Shown in pieces: positions 1-8,573 of a stretch of DNA of 37,451 bases; within the stretch, counting starts at the first letter, position 1; every line of letters begins with the position of its first letter. The notes below the pieces were generated by a model. The model did not search any database and was not told the origin of the DNA. It saw nothing but the letters and a program-made list of their open reading frames with translations. The translations under genes were made by a program, and so were the position numbers. The stretch comes from Bdellovibrio sp. ArHS (GTDB taxonomy: Bacteria > Bdellovibrionota > Bdellovibrionia > Bdellovibrionales > Bdellovibrionaceae). The stretch is taken from contig NZ_JTEV01000002.1 of the NCBI RefSeq assembly GCF_000786105.1, forward strand, positions 1-37,451, written 5' to 3'.

Positions 1-2445
1 GAAAAAGGGGCGAAAGCCTATAAAGAGTATGCTTATCTGATCAAAGAAAAAAGGCATCGTTTGCACACCTTCGCTCTGTATAAGGGAGCTTGGTGTCTTT
101 TCCGTATTGGAAAAGTGCAACAGGCCATGAATTACCTAGAGTTTATTATTAAAAGCGGTAAAGCCGAAACCGGCGAACAATTGGCGGGTCGTCGTACCGT
201 CAACCGCACTCGCCTTGAAGGCGAGGCCTTGCGCGATATCGTGATCTTCTATGCTGAAGGCGGAGATCCTGGCAAAGCCGCTTCGTATTTTAAAAACCTC
301 GTAGGCAACGAATATTTGCCTTACCTAGAGCGTCTGGCTTATCAGTACTCTGATCGTGGTAATAAAGACGCCTCCAGAGACGTCTTTAAACTTTTGATTT
401 CACAGAATCCGACAGCTCCCAAGGCCTTCGAATACCAATATCAAATTGTTCAGAACTACTACTACGCGAAGAACACGTCTCGCTTTAAAACAGAGCTTTA
501 TGGCTGGGTGAAAGACTACGATGCCAATGGCACGTGGTACGCAGCCAATAAGAACAACAAGGAGCTGATCGAAAATTCTTACAAGCTTCGCGAAACGACG
601 CTTCGTAACTACGTTTTGCAACAGCATCAGACGGCGCAAAACTCTCGGGCTCCTTACTCGCAATCTTTGGCCAATGAAGGTTACCAGTTGTATTTACGCG
701 AATTCCCGGATTCTGCTTCGGCAGGGGATATGCACTTCTACTACGGTGAACTTCTTTATGATATGCAGAAGTATGACGAATCGGCGATCCAGTATAAATG
801 GGTTGTGGACAATGCCCCGCAAAGCAAGTTCTATGGCAAATCAGCACAGAATCTGATTCTGGCGGTTGAACGCAGTATTCCTTCGGATCAGGAAATGCAA
901 AAACGCGTCGGCACATCGTTGGATCCGGTTCCTTTAGAGCCGAAAGTGGACCGTTTTATCAAAGCCGGTCAATGGTATATCGAAAAGTTCCCGGGCACTG
1001 AAAAGGCTGCGGAGATCAAGTTCCGTATTGGCCGTCTTTACTATCAAAGCAATCACTTTGATGAAGCGACCAAACACTTCCGCGAAATCGTGCAACAGCA
1101 TCCGAACACGAAGTATGCAGAATATTCCGCCAACCTTCTTTTGGATATCTACAATCTGAAGAAGGATTACGTCGGTTTGGAAAAAACCGGGGCCGAACTC
1201 TTGGCGGTGCCTTCCATCGCCTCTTCCAAGGCGGGCGCGGACATCCGCGGTGTTCTGGAGAAAGCCTCTTTTAAGCGTGGGCAGGACTTGGAGCTTGAGA
1301 AGAAGTATGCGGACAGTGCCCAGGTGTACCAGGCATTTGCAAAACAAAACCCAAAATCATCTTTGGCAACGACGGCTTTATTTAATGCCGGTGTGAACTT
1401 CGAGCGTGCGGGTATGAATGGCCCGGCGATCGAATCTTATCAAGGTGTTTTGGATTCTAAAGATCCTTCAGCGGATAAGCTCAAGCCAAAGGCGCGACGT
1501 TTGTTAGCAAAACAGTATCAGGATTCCGCCCAATTTGAAGAGGCTGCGAAGCTCTATAAACAATCCGCTCAAGAAAACCCAGCGGACCCGTTGACACCAA
1601 ATCTGATTTTCAACGCGGCCGTATTGTATGAAGCTTTGGGTAAATCCGATGAAGCGATTCGCGCTTACACGGAATTCACCAAAGTGAATAAAAAACACGC
1701 TGACAATATTGAAGCGGTATTTAGTATGGCGCAGATTCACCGCAAAGCCGGACAAATCGGAGCGGCTGTAGCTCGTTATACAGAGTATGTTGAAGGCGGC
1801 GGACGCGATCAGGAAAAAGTTGTGGAAAGCGCTTACTGGGTCAGTGAACTGTCCGAGAGATCACGCGCGAAAACTAAGGCCGACGAATGGAGACAGAAAA
1901 CTCTGGCGATTCAGAAAAGATTTGCTCCTAATAAAAAAGGTGCGGGGGCCTCATGGGCGGCGAAAATCAAATTCGCTGAAGCACAACAGACCTTCAAGGA
2001 TCTAAAAGCAGTTACTTTCCCTGCGGATCCCAACAAACAGAAAGCTGCTGCCGACAAAAAAGTGGCTCTGTTGACGAAGTTAACTGGGGAACTGGCAGAC
2101 GTTATTAAATACGACAGTGCCGAAGAAATCGTCAGTGCCTTAAGTGTTCTAGGGGAAGCGAATCTGAACCTGGCACAGGCGATACTTAATGCGCCTTTGC
2201 CGCCGGGGTTGAACGCGGAGGAGACCAAGCAGTACAAAGCCGGTGTCGAAAAATTCGCAGAGCCGTTCAACACCAAAGCGAAAGAGGGCTTCAAGCTTGC
2301 CGTGGAACGCGGTTGGGAACTTGAGGTTTATAACGACGGCTTTAAAACGGCCTATGAATACATGAATAAACTCGATCCGAAAACTTACTATAACGGTGGT
2401 GAGATCGGATCAGACATCCGCCTGGTAAACTGGATGGGGCAATAG
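1..2445 (+). CDS. TPR-repeat protein, 5' end outside the window (GltD/AgmU-like by position)
   Basis: The reading frame is open from base 1, so the true start lies upstream and at least 814 residues are visible. The protein is made almost entirely of helical tetratricopeptide-type repeats with recurring patterns such as 'KYDESAIQYK', 'FDEATKHFREI' and 'FEEAAKLYKQSA'. It is probably a periplasmic scaffold, but the N-terminus that would carry a signal sequence is missing. The next genes encode a TPR lipoprotein, a small exported protein, an FHA/TonB-like protein and a TolQR-type motor. That order matches gltD-gltE-gltF-gltG of the Myxococcus gliding machinery, where GltD (AgmU) is a large TPR protein. 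The TPR nature is seen directly. Equivalence to GltD rests on gene order and fold, so it is inferred; the paralogous Nfs spore-coat system is an alternative. Confidence 0.8.
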   Translation, partial: EKGAKAYKEYAYLIKEKRHRLHTFALYKGAWCLFRIGKVQQAMNYLEFIIKSGKAETGEQLAGRRTVNRTRLEGEALRDIVIFYAEGGDPGKAASYFKNLVGNEYLPYLERLAYQYSDRGNKDASRDVFKLLISQNPTAPKAFEYQYQIVQNYYYAKNTSRFKTELYGWVKDYDANGTWYAANKNNKELIENSYKLRETTLRNYVLQQHQTAQNSRAPYSQSLANEGYQLYLREFPDSASAGDMHFYYGELLYDMQKYDESAIQYKWVVDNAPQSKFYGKSAQNLILAVERSIPSDQEMQKRVGTSLDPVPLEPKVDRFIKAGQWYIEKFPGTEKAAEIKFRIGRLYYQSNHFDEATKHFREIVQQHPNTKYAEYSANLLLDIYNLKKDYVGLEKTGAELLAVPSIASSKAGADIRGVLEKASFKRGQDLELEKKYADSAQVYQAFAKQNPKSSLATTALFNAGVNFERAGMNGPAIESYQGVLDSKDPSADKLKPKARRLLAKQYQDSAQFEEAAKLYKQSAQENPADPLTPNLIFNAAVLYEALGKSDEAIRAYTEFTKVNKKHADNIEAVFSMAQIHRKAGQIGAAVARYTEYVEGGGRDQEKVVESAYWVSELSERSRAKTKADEWRQKTLAIQKRFAPNKKGAGASWAAKIKFAEAQQTFKDLKAVTFPADPNKQKAAADKKVALLTKLTGELADVIKYDSAEEIVSALSVLGEANLNLAQAILNAPLPPGLNAEETKQYKAGVEKFAEPFNTKAKEGFKLAVERGWELEVYNDGFKTAYEYMNKLDPKTYYNGGEIGSDIRLVNWMGQ

Positions 2446-2446
2446 A

Positions 2447-3304
2447 ATGAAAAAGCTAGGACTACTACTGACATTGCTTATTTTGGCCGGCTGTTCATCC
2501 TCTTCAAAAAAAGAGAGTAAGACGGAGGCAGCGGATTCTCGCCCCACGGTGATGGACGCGCCGGTGGCGCAAAAAGAGGAGCCTAAGCCGGCACCAATTG
2601 CCGAAGAACCAGTCCGTCCCCAAGTGCCGACGACACCTTCGCAATACGCGGCATTGAATGAAGCTATTAAAGCCCAAAGCGATGAAAAGATTTATCAAGC
2701 GGCTACGCAAATTCTGACGCAGTCACCGAATGATGCCAAAGCCTTGAATGCACTCGCGATGTATCACTACAAACGCGGTCGCTTTGATCTTTGTCGCTAT
2801 CTGCTTTCCAAGGCGATTGCGGCAAGTCCAAAGATGGCAGAACTCTATTCAAACCTGGGTATTGTACAACTTGCACAGGGTGAAAGAAGAGAAGCCATCA
2901 AATCTTTCCGAAAAGCTTTGGATATTAATAATGAAGAAGCGGTAGCCGCGGCCAACTTAGGTGCGATCTATGTTCAGGAAAAGGACTATGGCAAAGCTCA
3001 AGTCGTTTTGGAAACGGCCTACAAGCGCGGGGTGCGTGATCCTCGTGTTTTGAATAACTACGCGATAGCTTTGACGGCCCATCGTAAATATGAAAAAGCG
3101 GCAGATTTGTATTCGCAGATTTTGAAAGATAACGGCAACAACAAAGAAACACTCTATAATTATGCAACACTGTTAGTAGAAAATATGGGCAAGTATCAAG
3201 AGGGACTGGACGTCATTAACAGACTAAAGTTTGTAGGTGGACCCTCGGAGACTCGTAATAAAATTATTGCTTTGGAAAATAAGGCGAAAGCTGGTTTAAA
3301 ATAG
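2447..3304 (+). CDS. TPR-repeat lipoprotein (GltE/AglT-like)
   Basis: This 285-residue protein starts one base after the stop of the upstream TPR gene, so the two are surely co-transcribed. The N-terminus is a lipoprotein signal with lipobox L-A-G-C (Cys16), followed by a Ser/Lys-rich linker and a Pro/Glu-rich stretch to about residue 65. Residues 70-285 hold four to five TPR units, e.g. 'AELYSNLGIVQLAQGERREA' and 'EAVAAANLGAIYVQEKDYGK'. It should be an acylated periplasmic or outer-membrane scaffold. In Myxococcus the gene after gltD is gltE (aglT), which also encodes a TPR lipoprotein. Lipobox and TPRs are plain in the sequence; the GltE assignment is inferred from gene order. Confidence 0.85.
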   Translation: MKKLGLLLTLLILAGCSSSSKKESKTEAADSRPTVMDAPVAQKEEPKPAPIAEEPVRPQVPTTPSQYAALNEAIKAQSDEKIYQAATQILTQSPNDAKALNALAMYHYKRGRFDLCRYLLSKAIAASPKMAELYSNLGIVQLAQGERREAIKSFRKALDINNEEAVAAANLGAIYVQEKDYGKAQVVLETAYKRGVRDPRVLNNYAIALTAHRKYEKAADLYSQILKDNGNNKETLYNYATLLVENMGKYQEGLDVINRLKFVGGPSETRNKIIALENKAKAGLK

Positions 3305-3319
3305 ATGAAGGTGGAAACT

Positions 3320-3628
3320 ATGTTGCGATTGGTTAAACAACTTACTGTAATGGTGGCAATGATCTTGGCTTTTGACGTGAGCTTTGCCCAATCATCCAGT
3401 CGTACGGCCACCACAACAACCACGACAACGACAGTTAAAAAAGAAAGAAAGGCAACGTTGAACTTCGAAGATGAATTGATCGAAGGTTCCACGCAAAAGC
3501 CGGATCTTTTTTATCTCTTCCAAAAGAAGAATTTTAACTACAAGAGATTGATCAAGCTTAGAGAAAATTTTTTACCCGAGATGAGACGTACAACAGAAGA
3601 TATTCAGCGGGTTCGGGGTGGTAATTGA
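3320..3628 (+). CDS. small exported protein (GltF position)
   Basis: This gene encodes 102 residues from ATG 3320. That start is preferred over an in-frame ATG at 3305 because AAGGTGG (3308-3314) sits five bases upstream, and the product then begins with a clean signal peptide (hydrophobic 'LTVMVAMILAFDV', likely cleavage after Ala-Gln near residue 24). The mature protein has a Thr-rich tract, a basic patch and a charged C-terminal half. I recognise no domain. Its stop overlaps the TTG start of the next gene. It sits exactly where gltF lies in Myxococcus, between the TPR lipoprotein and the FHA/TonB-like protein, which is the only argument for a role. Confidence 0.7.
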   Translation: MLRLVKQLTVMVAMILAFDVSFAQSSSRTATTTTTTTTVKKERKATLNFEDELIEGSTQKPDLFYLFQKKNFNYKRLIKLRENFLPEMRRTTEDIQRVRGGN

Positions 3629-5724
3629 GAGCGCCTTTAATATTCAGAATTTTCAAAAACAATCAGCTCGTAGGCGTTAAGCAGTTTGACCAGGATCAGA
3701 TCGTGATCGGTCATAACGCCGAAGTGCATTTGGACTTAGACGGGGACGGAGTGTCTCCGATTCACTGTCTGATCGAGTTGCGCGACAGCGGCTACTACGT
3801 CTGTGATCTAGGCTCTTTTTCCGGAACCTTCAAGAATGGCCAAGCCGTCCTAGATGAAGCGGTTAGTTCCGGTGACGAAATTGAAGTCGGTCCTTTTAAA
3901 ATTGCCTTCTTTGTGGGTGTTCCTAAACCTAAGGTGACTCCGGGACAAAGTGCCGCGGCTACGCCGGTTATACCTGTCGCACCAACAGAACCGAAAAAGC
4001 CCGAAGTGGCTCCGATGCCGCCCGCCGCTGTGGTAAAGACAGAAGAGATCAAGGTGGCTCCACCAGTCATTCCCGTGGACGCGCCGAAAATGGAAGAAAA
4101 ACCTGTTATCACGGCCGCCCCTGTTAAGCCAGAAATTCGCCGTGAACGGGTCTCCTATAAAAAATTGAAGAAATCAAAAACCTTTGCTCCGCCCAGCGAG
4201 ATTCACGATCTGCGTAATCACTTGAAACCGGGCAAAGGCAATACTGTTGAAGTTCTGGTGACGTGGAAAGAACGTGTTCTGACGACGTACCACTTTAAAG
4301 GAAATAAAACGATTCGTGTAAATGCGGGGGGCGATCACTCGATTTCTCTTCCCGATGGACTGGTCCCTCGCAACTATCCTCTTTTGGATATGGCTGGCGG
4401 CCTGAAGGTAAATACAACGGCCGAGATGGGCGTTGAGCTGGTTTCGTCGGCGGGTATTCAACCTGTCGAAGATTTAGCTCGTAACGGAAAAGCCCAACGT
4501 GGTGGTCAAGGGTACAATGTTCGTGTCGATCAGAACGAAATGTTATGCGTGACTTTGCCAGGTGGTAACATCTGTATCTATATTCGTTTTGTACCGCAAG
4601 CTCCGATTGTTCCCATGTTGCCGCCATTGATGTTGACGGGCTCGGAAATGACGGGCGTGGTGATGTCCATTGTGATGGTGGCTTTATTGGCCCTATACAT
4701 CTCTGCGACAATTCCAAAAGACTGGCAGGAAAACAAGCAAGAGGAAGTTCAGCGTATCGCGCAAGTGATATTTAATAATCCTCCTCCAGCGGCGACACCG
4801 GTTCCAACTCCGCCGCCACCGACGCCTCCTCCGGCTCCGACGCCAACACCAACACCTTCTCCGACGCCACAAAAAGTGGTGGTTTCGGATCAAACGAAGG
4901 AGGCGCAGAAAAAAGGGCAGACGGGCCAGAAGGCTCAACAAGCTCAACAGGCGGCTCGTGCTAGTGAAGTGGCACCGAAACCAAATGCCAAAGATCGTAC
5001 GAAAAAATTCACCTCGACTCGTCAAGGTGGCGCGATCAAGACGGGCAACACGGCTGGGGCCAACGCGCAATCCTCGAATAAAGATCTTTCTAAGGTCGGA
5101 CTTTTCAGCGCCTTTGGTGGTGGTGGAAGTCGTGCAAATATCGACAAAGCTTATTCGGGTGCCGGTGAAGTTTTAGGTATGGCCGACAAAGCGACGGGAA
5201 CGGCGGGCTTTAACGAAGACCGTGCCGGAGATGATCTTGGTTCGCGATTCAAAGATGCCGGTGCTGGCGGCAAAGGAACGGCGACTCAGGGTATTGCCAA
5301 TATTGGCACCAAAGGTCGTGGGTCGGGTCAGGCCGCTTATGGGGCCAGTGATGGCTTCGGAAGCAAAACGACAGTGGCGATCGAGGGCGGTGGTTTTGAA
5401 GAGTCTTTTGACGGAACCATCGACAAAGAGGCTATTCGCCGAGTGATTCGCGCGAAGAAGCACGAACTGCAAAGTTGTTATGAGCGCGCCTTGAATACAC
5501 TGGAAAAAGGCCGCCGTCTTGAAGGAAAAATCGTCTTGTCTTGGGAAATTATCGCCCAGGGGCAGGCGCGTAATGTGAAAGTGAAAAGTTCAACTTTAGG
5601 TAACACTCAAGTTGAAAATTGCATCCGTGATCGTTTGGCAAGCTGGACATTCCCGGAGCCGCCACCAGGCCTTGTGGCTGAAGTGCAGGCGTATCCGTTC
5701 GTATTGAACCCAGCAAGTAACTAA
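3625..5724 (+). CDS. FHA domain-TM-Pro linker-AgmX/PglI C-terminal (TonB-like) protein, GltG-like
   Basis: This is a 699-residue modular inner-membrane protein. Residues 1-95 form an FHA domain (IGHN at 28-31, SPIHC at 44-48, then G-S-F-S-G-T and a later NG). His30 replaces the usual Arg of the G-R motif, so phosphothreonine binding may be altered. A Pro/Ala-rich cytoplasmic linker follows, then a globular part, one membrane helix near residues 341-362 ('GVVMSIVMVALLALYISA'), a Pro/Thr-rich periplasmic tract and Gly-rich segments. The last ~100 residues ('LQSCYERALNTLEKGRRLEG', ending 'WTFPEPPPG') match the AgmX/PglI C-terminal domain, a TonB-C-like fold. This architecture is that of Myxococcus GltG (PglI). 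TTG 3625 is chosen because GGGGTGG lies just upstream and the FHA strand begins immediately; it overlaps the previous stop. Confidence 0.85.
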   Translation: MRAPLIFRIFKNNQLVGVKQFDQDQIVIGHNAEVHLDLDGDGVSPIHCLIELRDSGYYVCDLGSFSGTFKNGQAVLDEAVSSGDEIEVGPFKIAFFVGVPKPKVTPGQSAAATPVIPVAPTEPKKPEVAPMPPAAVVKTEEIKVAPPVIPVDAPKMEEKPVITAAPVKPEIRRERVSYKKLKKSKTFAPPSEIHDLRNHLKPGKGNTVEVLVTWKERVLTTYHFKGNKTIRVNAGGDHSISLPDGLVPRNYPLLDMAGGLKVNTTAEMGVELVSSAGIQPVEDLARNGKAQRGGQGYNVRVDQNEMLCVTLPGGNICIYIRFVPQAPIVPMLPPLMLTGSEMTGVVMSIVMVALLALYISATIPKDWQENKQEEVQRIAQVIFNNPPPAATPVPTPPPPTPPPAPTPTPTPSPTPQKVVVSDQTKEAQKKGQTGQKAQQAQQAARASEVAPKPNAKDRTKKFTSTRQGGAIKTGNTAGANAQSSNKDLSKVGLFSAFGGGGSRANIDKAYSGAGEVLGMADKATGTAGFNEDRAGDDLGSRFKDAGAGGKGTATQGIANIGTKGRGSGQAAYGASDGFGSKTTVAIEGGGFEESFDGTIDKEAIRRVIRAKKHELQSCYERALNTLEKGRRLEGKIVLSWEIIAQGQARNVKVKSSTLGNTQVENCIRDRLASWTFPEPPPGLVAEVQAYPFVLNPASN

Positions 5725-5773
5725 GTTTTTTAAACCGACAATGTCGGATAAGATTTTTTAAGGAGGAGTCCCC

Positions 5774-6439
5774 GTGAACCCAACAGTAACAGCAGACAAC
5801 ATGAATTTCATCCAGCGTGCTTTCGCTGAGGGTGGCTTCGTCATGTACGTAATCGCAGTCATTGCCATCTTGGCGATTTTTGTGATCGTAGAAAGATTGA
5901 TGAAACTAAAAAACCTTTCGGTGGATAAAAAAGAATTCACTGATCAGATTTTCCGTATGGTTGTAGCCGGCGACCTGCGCCAGGCAATTTCCTACTGTGA
6001 TGCTCGTCCCGCACCGCTGACGAACACGGTGAAAGCGGGTCTTGTGCAAGCGATGAACAAACGTCCTGACGAAGAAGTGCAAGTAGCCATGGACGCGGCG
6101 GTGATGAGAGAGATGCCGAAAGTCGAAGGTTGGACATCATTCCTCGCCGTTTTTGGTAACGTCGCCGTTCTGGCGGGTCTTCTTGGTACAATCATCGGTA
6201 TGATCGGTTCATTCCGCGCGGTGGCTGCGGCGGACCCAGCGACCAAAGCTTTAGAGCTTTCAAAAGGTATCTCGCATGCCTTGAATTGTACGGCATTCGG
6301 TCTTTTGGTGGCGATCATTTCTATCGTGGCTTACGGATTATTCCAGCATCGTATTCAAAGAACAGAAAACGAAGTTGTTGAAACCAGCATGAGTCTTTTG
6401 AATCTGGTCGTAGCGAATAGAGAAAAGATTAAAGACTAA
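5774..6439 (+). CDS. TolQ/ExbB/MotA-family proton channel subunit (AglR-like)
   Basis: This 221-residue protein starts at GTG 5774, behind an excellent ribosome site AAGGAGGAG (5760-5768). It has three membrane helices: about residues 18-38, then a pair near 125-150 ('FGNVAVLAGLLGTIIGMIGS') and 168-190 ('ALNCTAFGLLVAIISIVAYG'). A cytoplasmic loop lies between the first and second. The 'LAGLLGTIIGMIGSF' and Thr-containing third helix are hallmarks of TolQ/ExbB. Two ExbD-like genes follow, so the trio forms a proton-motive-force motor. With the upstream FHA/TonB-like protein, the closest model is AglR of the Myxococcus gliding motor. A hairpin (CCGAC-AAT-GTCGG, 5734-5746) precedes the gene. Confidence 0.9.
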   Translation: MNPTVTADNMNFIQRAFAEGGFVMYVIAVIAILAIFVIVERLMKLKNLSVDKKEFTDQIFRMVVAGDLRQAISYCDARPAPLTNTVKAGLVQAMNKRPDEEVQVAMDAAVMREMPKVEGWTSFLAVFGNVAVLAGLLGTIIGMIGSFRAVAAADPATKALELSKGISHALNCTAFGLLVAIISIVAYGLFQHRIQRTENEVVETSMSLLNLVVANREKIKD

Positions 6440-6458
6440 GTCATCTTAGAGGTTTTCA

Positions 6459-6935
6459 ATGGCTCACATAGATAGTGGCGAATCCAGCGGCAGAAAAAAG
6501 AATATCGAGTTGAATCTCGTGCCTTTCATCGACTTGATGAGCGTGCTGATCACGTTCCTCTTGATCACGGCCGTATGGACTCAAGTGTCTATGATTCAGA
6601 TTGGCAGTTCACTTTACGGGAAAAAATCAGATACGCAGCCCAATCCGACGCCTCCTCCTAATGCCGATGTGGTTTTGAAGGTGGACGTGAAAGAGGGCGG
6701 TTATGTCTTAACTGTTGGAAGACAAGTGATCAGTCTGCCCATGGTGAATGAACAGTTTGACGATGCGGGCCTTGTCGCGCAATTGCAACGCGTGAAACAG
6801 CTTTATCCTGAAAAAGTGGATGCAGTGGTGAGCGTTGCGGATGCGATTCCTTATGAACAGCTTATTAAGGCGATGGACAATTGCTTAAGCGCGGGCTTTT
6901 CAGCAATTTCTGTCGCAACGGGAGGGCCTCAGTAA
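6459..6935 (+). CDS. ExbD/TolR-family motor subunit 1 (AglQ-like)
   Basis: This 158-residue protein has a short basic cytoplasmic N-terminus, a single membrane helix that includes the motif 'NLVPFIDLM', and a periplasmic domain. Asp25 in that motif is the expected proton-carrying residue of ExbD/TolR/MotB-type stators. The start is ATG 6459, 19 bases after the TolQ-like gene, with GAGG upstream at 6450-6453. Its stop overlaps the ATG of the second ExbD-like gene. Two ExbD-like subunits behind one ExbB-like subunit is the AglR-AglQ-AglS arrangement. The family call is firm; the gliding-motor label is inferred. Confidence 0.9.
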   Translation: MAHIDSGESSGRKKNIELNLVPFIDLMSVLITFLLITAVWTQVSMIQIGSSLYGKKSDTQPNPTPPPNADVVLKVDVKEGGYVLTVGRQVISLPMVNEQFDDAGLVAQLQRVKQLYPEKVDAVVSVADAIPYEQLIKAMDNCLSAGFSAISVATGGPQ

Positions 6936-7525
6936 TGGCCATCTTCAGACCGGGTGAAAGACACCGTTATCACAATATTCTTAGCAAACGTAAGGGGAAG
7001 CGTGACGTCACAGCGTTGCTGTCTTTGACGGCAATGGTGGACATGTTCACGGTTCTCGTAATCTTTCTTTTGCAGAACTACAATGCCACGGGCGAAATTC
7101 TTTATATTCCTAAAGAAGTCGTTTTGCCTAAGGCTTCCAGTGTGCGAGAATTAAAGCCCGCTCACGTGGTGACGATCTCCAACAAAGAGATTCTTTTGGA
7201 TAAAGACACAGTCGCGACTTTCGAGGAAGTTCAGGCCGCAGAAGACTGGAATATTCAAAAATTGAAAGAAACTCTGCAAGAGGCGTTGGCAAAGTCCAAA
7301 GCCGAACAGGAAAGCAAACTTCAAAACAAAATTCGGGACGTTGTCGAAACGACACGAGGCGAAGTTGAAGAAGACCCTAATGCTTGGAGTAAAGTGACGA
7401 TCCAGGCCGACAAGGGCGTCGATTTCCTAACTGTTAAGAAGGTGTTGTACACGGTGACAGAGGCGGGTGCTGGCGAAATTAATTTCGCAGTGACTAAACA
7501 GCCTCAAGAATCGACTTCCAATTAA
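6935..7525 (+). CDS. ExbD/TolR-family motor subunit 2 (AglS-like)
   Basis: The gene encodes 196 residues from ATG 6935, which overlaps the upstream stop (TAATG) and has GGGAGGG about eight bases before it. The open frame extends 54 bases further upstream into the previous gene, but no ribosome site supports that. A basic N-terminus leads into one membrane helix with 'TAMVDMFTVLVIFLL'; Asp36 corresponds to the ExbD proton-binding Asp. The periplasmic part carries an extended charged helical insertion (about residues 95-145, Lys/Glu/Gln-rich) before the terminal beta-alpha fold. This makes it longer than a typical ExbD. Confidence 0.88.
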   Translation: MAIFRPGERHRYHNILSKRKGKRDVTALLSLTAMVDMFTVLVIFLLQNYNATGEILYIPKEVVLPKASSVRELKPAHVVTISNKEILLDKDTVATFEEVQAAEDWNIQKLKETLQEALAKSKAEQESKLQNKIRDVVETTRGEVEEDPNAWSKVTIQADKGVDFLTVKKVLYTVTEAGAGEINFAVTKQPQESTSN

Positions 7526-7547
7526 AGTTCCGATATGATGCGCAAAT

Positions 7548-8573
7548 ATGGCGAAATTTAAGAATCTCATATTTGCGGCTCTTCTCATCATTCTGTTTGT
7601 TGAGATTCTGATTATTTTCCCCAATCACCTAGAACATGAAGACGAGGCCGCTGTTCGAAAGCGCGTCGAAGCGCAAGAACAACTCGCCAAGGAACAGGCC
7701 GAGGCCATCAGCCGCGGTGAAAAACCCCCGGAACAACCCAGCAACCTGACCGAACAAAAGATGCAGGGCGTGCACCTTGTTGAAAGTCAGCAAGGCACCC
7801 GTGATTGGGAACTGTTCGCGATTTCCGCAGAGGGCAGTCAGACGGCCGGAACGTGGAAGCTTCGCCAAGTCCGAGTCCTTTTTTATAACAACGAGAAGGT
7901 GGAATTCACGGTGACCGGAGATACCGGGACGATTAATGATAAAACCAAAGATCTGAGTGTCGAAGGCAATGTCGTGACCCGCTCTGAAAACGGCTATGTT
8001 TTTAAAACCCCTTCGATCTTTTACTCTTCGAAAACCCGACAGATCGAAAGCCCCGAAGATGTTGCCATGCAGGGACCCAATGATAATTCGGGCGGCGGCA
8101 TGAACTTAAAAGGTCGTCGTATGAAGGTCCTCGTCGATCAATCGAAAATGTTGATTCAAGATCAAGTCAGTGCGGAAAAGCCTCTTAAGGATGGCAAAAA
8201 GTTCGATATCGTGGCTGATGGTGCTGAATTCAGTGGCAAGAATAACGAGGCCAAGTTTTTCGGCAAGGTGCGCATGAACTACGACAATATGAAACTTGAA
8301 GGGCCGGCCGCCTCATTCCTCTATGATCGTGCTTCCAACTTTTTGGGGTCCGTGGCCGTGACGGGGGGCGTGCGGGTAAGTGACGTGGATAAATTTGCGA
8401 CATCAGAAAGCGTGAATCTGGACCTCTTAGCTGATAAATACACCTTTAAGGGCCGCCCTAAGGTCATTCAAAATAACGATGAGCTGACGGGCGAGGAAAT
8501 CATCTTTCTTGAGGGCGGAAAAAAGGTTAAAGTAGAACGGGTCCGGGCCCGAGTGGAGAACAAAGAACAATGA
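7548..8573 (+). CDS. lptC: LptC-type LPS export protein with LptA/OstA-like C-terminal half
   Basis: This 341-residue protein has one N-terminal membrane helix (about residues 5-22, '[18 protein letters not shown]') and a charged linker. Repeated beta-strand segments of the LptC/OstA beta-jellyroll follow ('[20 protein letters not shown]', '[20 protein letters not shown]'). From about residue 215 a second block repeats the OstA pattern ('[20 protein letters not shown]', '[20 protein letters not shown]'). LptC alone is usually about 190 residues, so this protein probably combines LptC with an LptA-like bridge segment. No separate lptA lies between it and lptB. It would pass LPS from the LptBFG extractor across the periplasm. 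The lptB start overlaps its stop (ATGA). Confidence 0.8.
   Translation: MAKFKNLIFAALLIILFVEILIIFPNHLEHEDEAAVRKRVEAQEQLAKEQAEAISRGEKPPEQPSNLTEQKMQGVHLVESQQGTRDWELFAISAEGSQTAGTWKLRQVRVLFYNNEKVEFTVTGDTGTINDKTKDLSVEGNVVTRSENGYVFKTPSIFYSSKTRQIESPEDVAMQGPNDNSGGGMNLKGRRMKVLVDQSKMLIQDQVSAEKPLKDGKKFDIVADGAEFSGKNNEAKFFGKVRMNYDNMKLEGPAASFLYDRASNFLGSVAVTGGVRVSDVDKFATSESVNLDLLADKYTFKGRPKVIQNNDELTGEEIIFLEGGKKVKVERVRARVENKEQ

Noticed and set aside
4693-5070. Minus-strand 125-codon frame opposite the Pro/Thr linker of the FHA protein
   Set aside because: Arg/Trp-rich composition is the mirror of proline codons; no ribosome site and it lies inside a well supported gene.
5725-5773. CCGAC-AAT-GTCGG hairpin as a terminator before the TolQ-like gene
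   Set aside because: The stem is only 5 bp and the T-run is 7 bases away; the genes look like one operon, so at most partial attenuation.
7525-7547. FliA-like CCGATAT before the lptC-like gene
   Set aside because: The -10 is imperfect and the only TAAAGTT is directly adjacent rather than 11 bases away.
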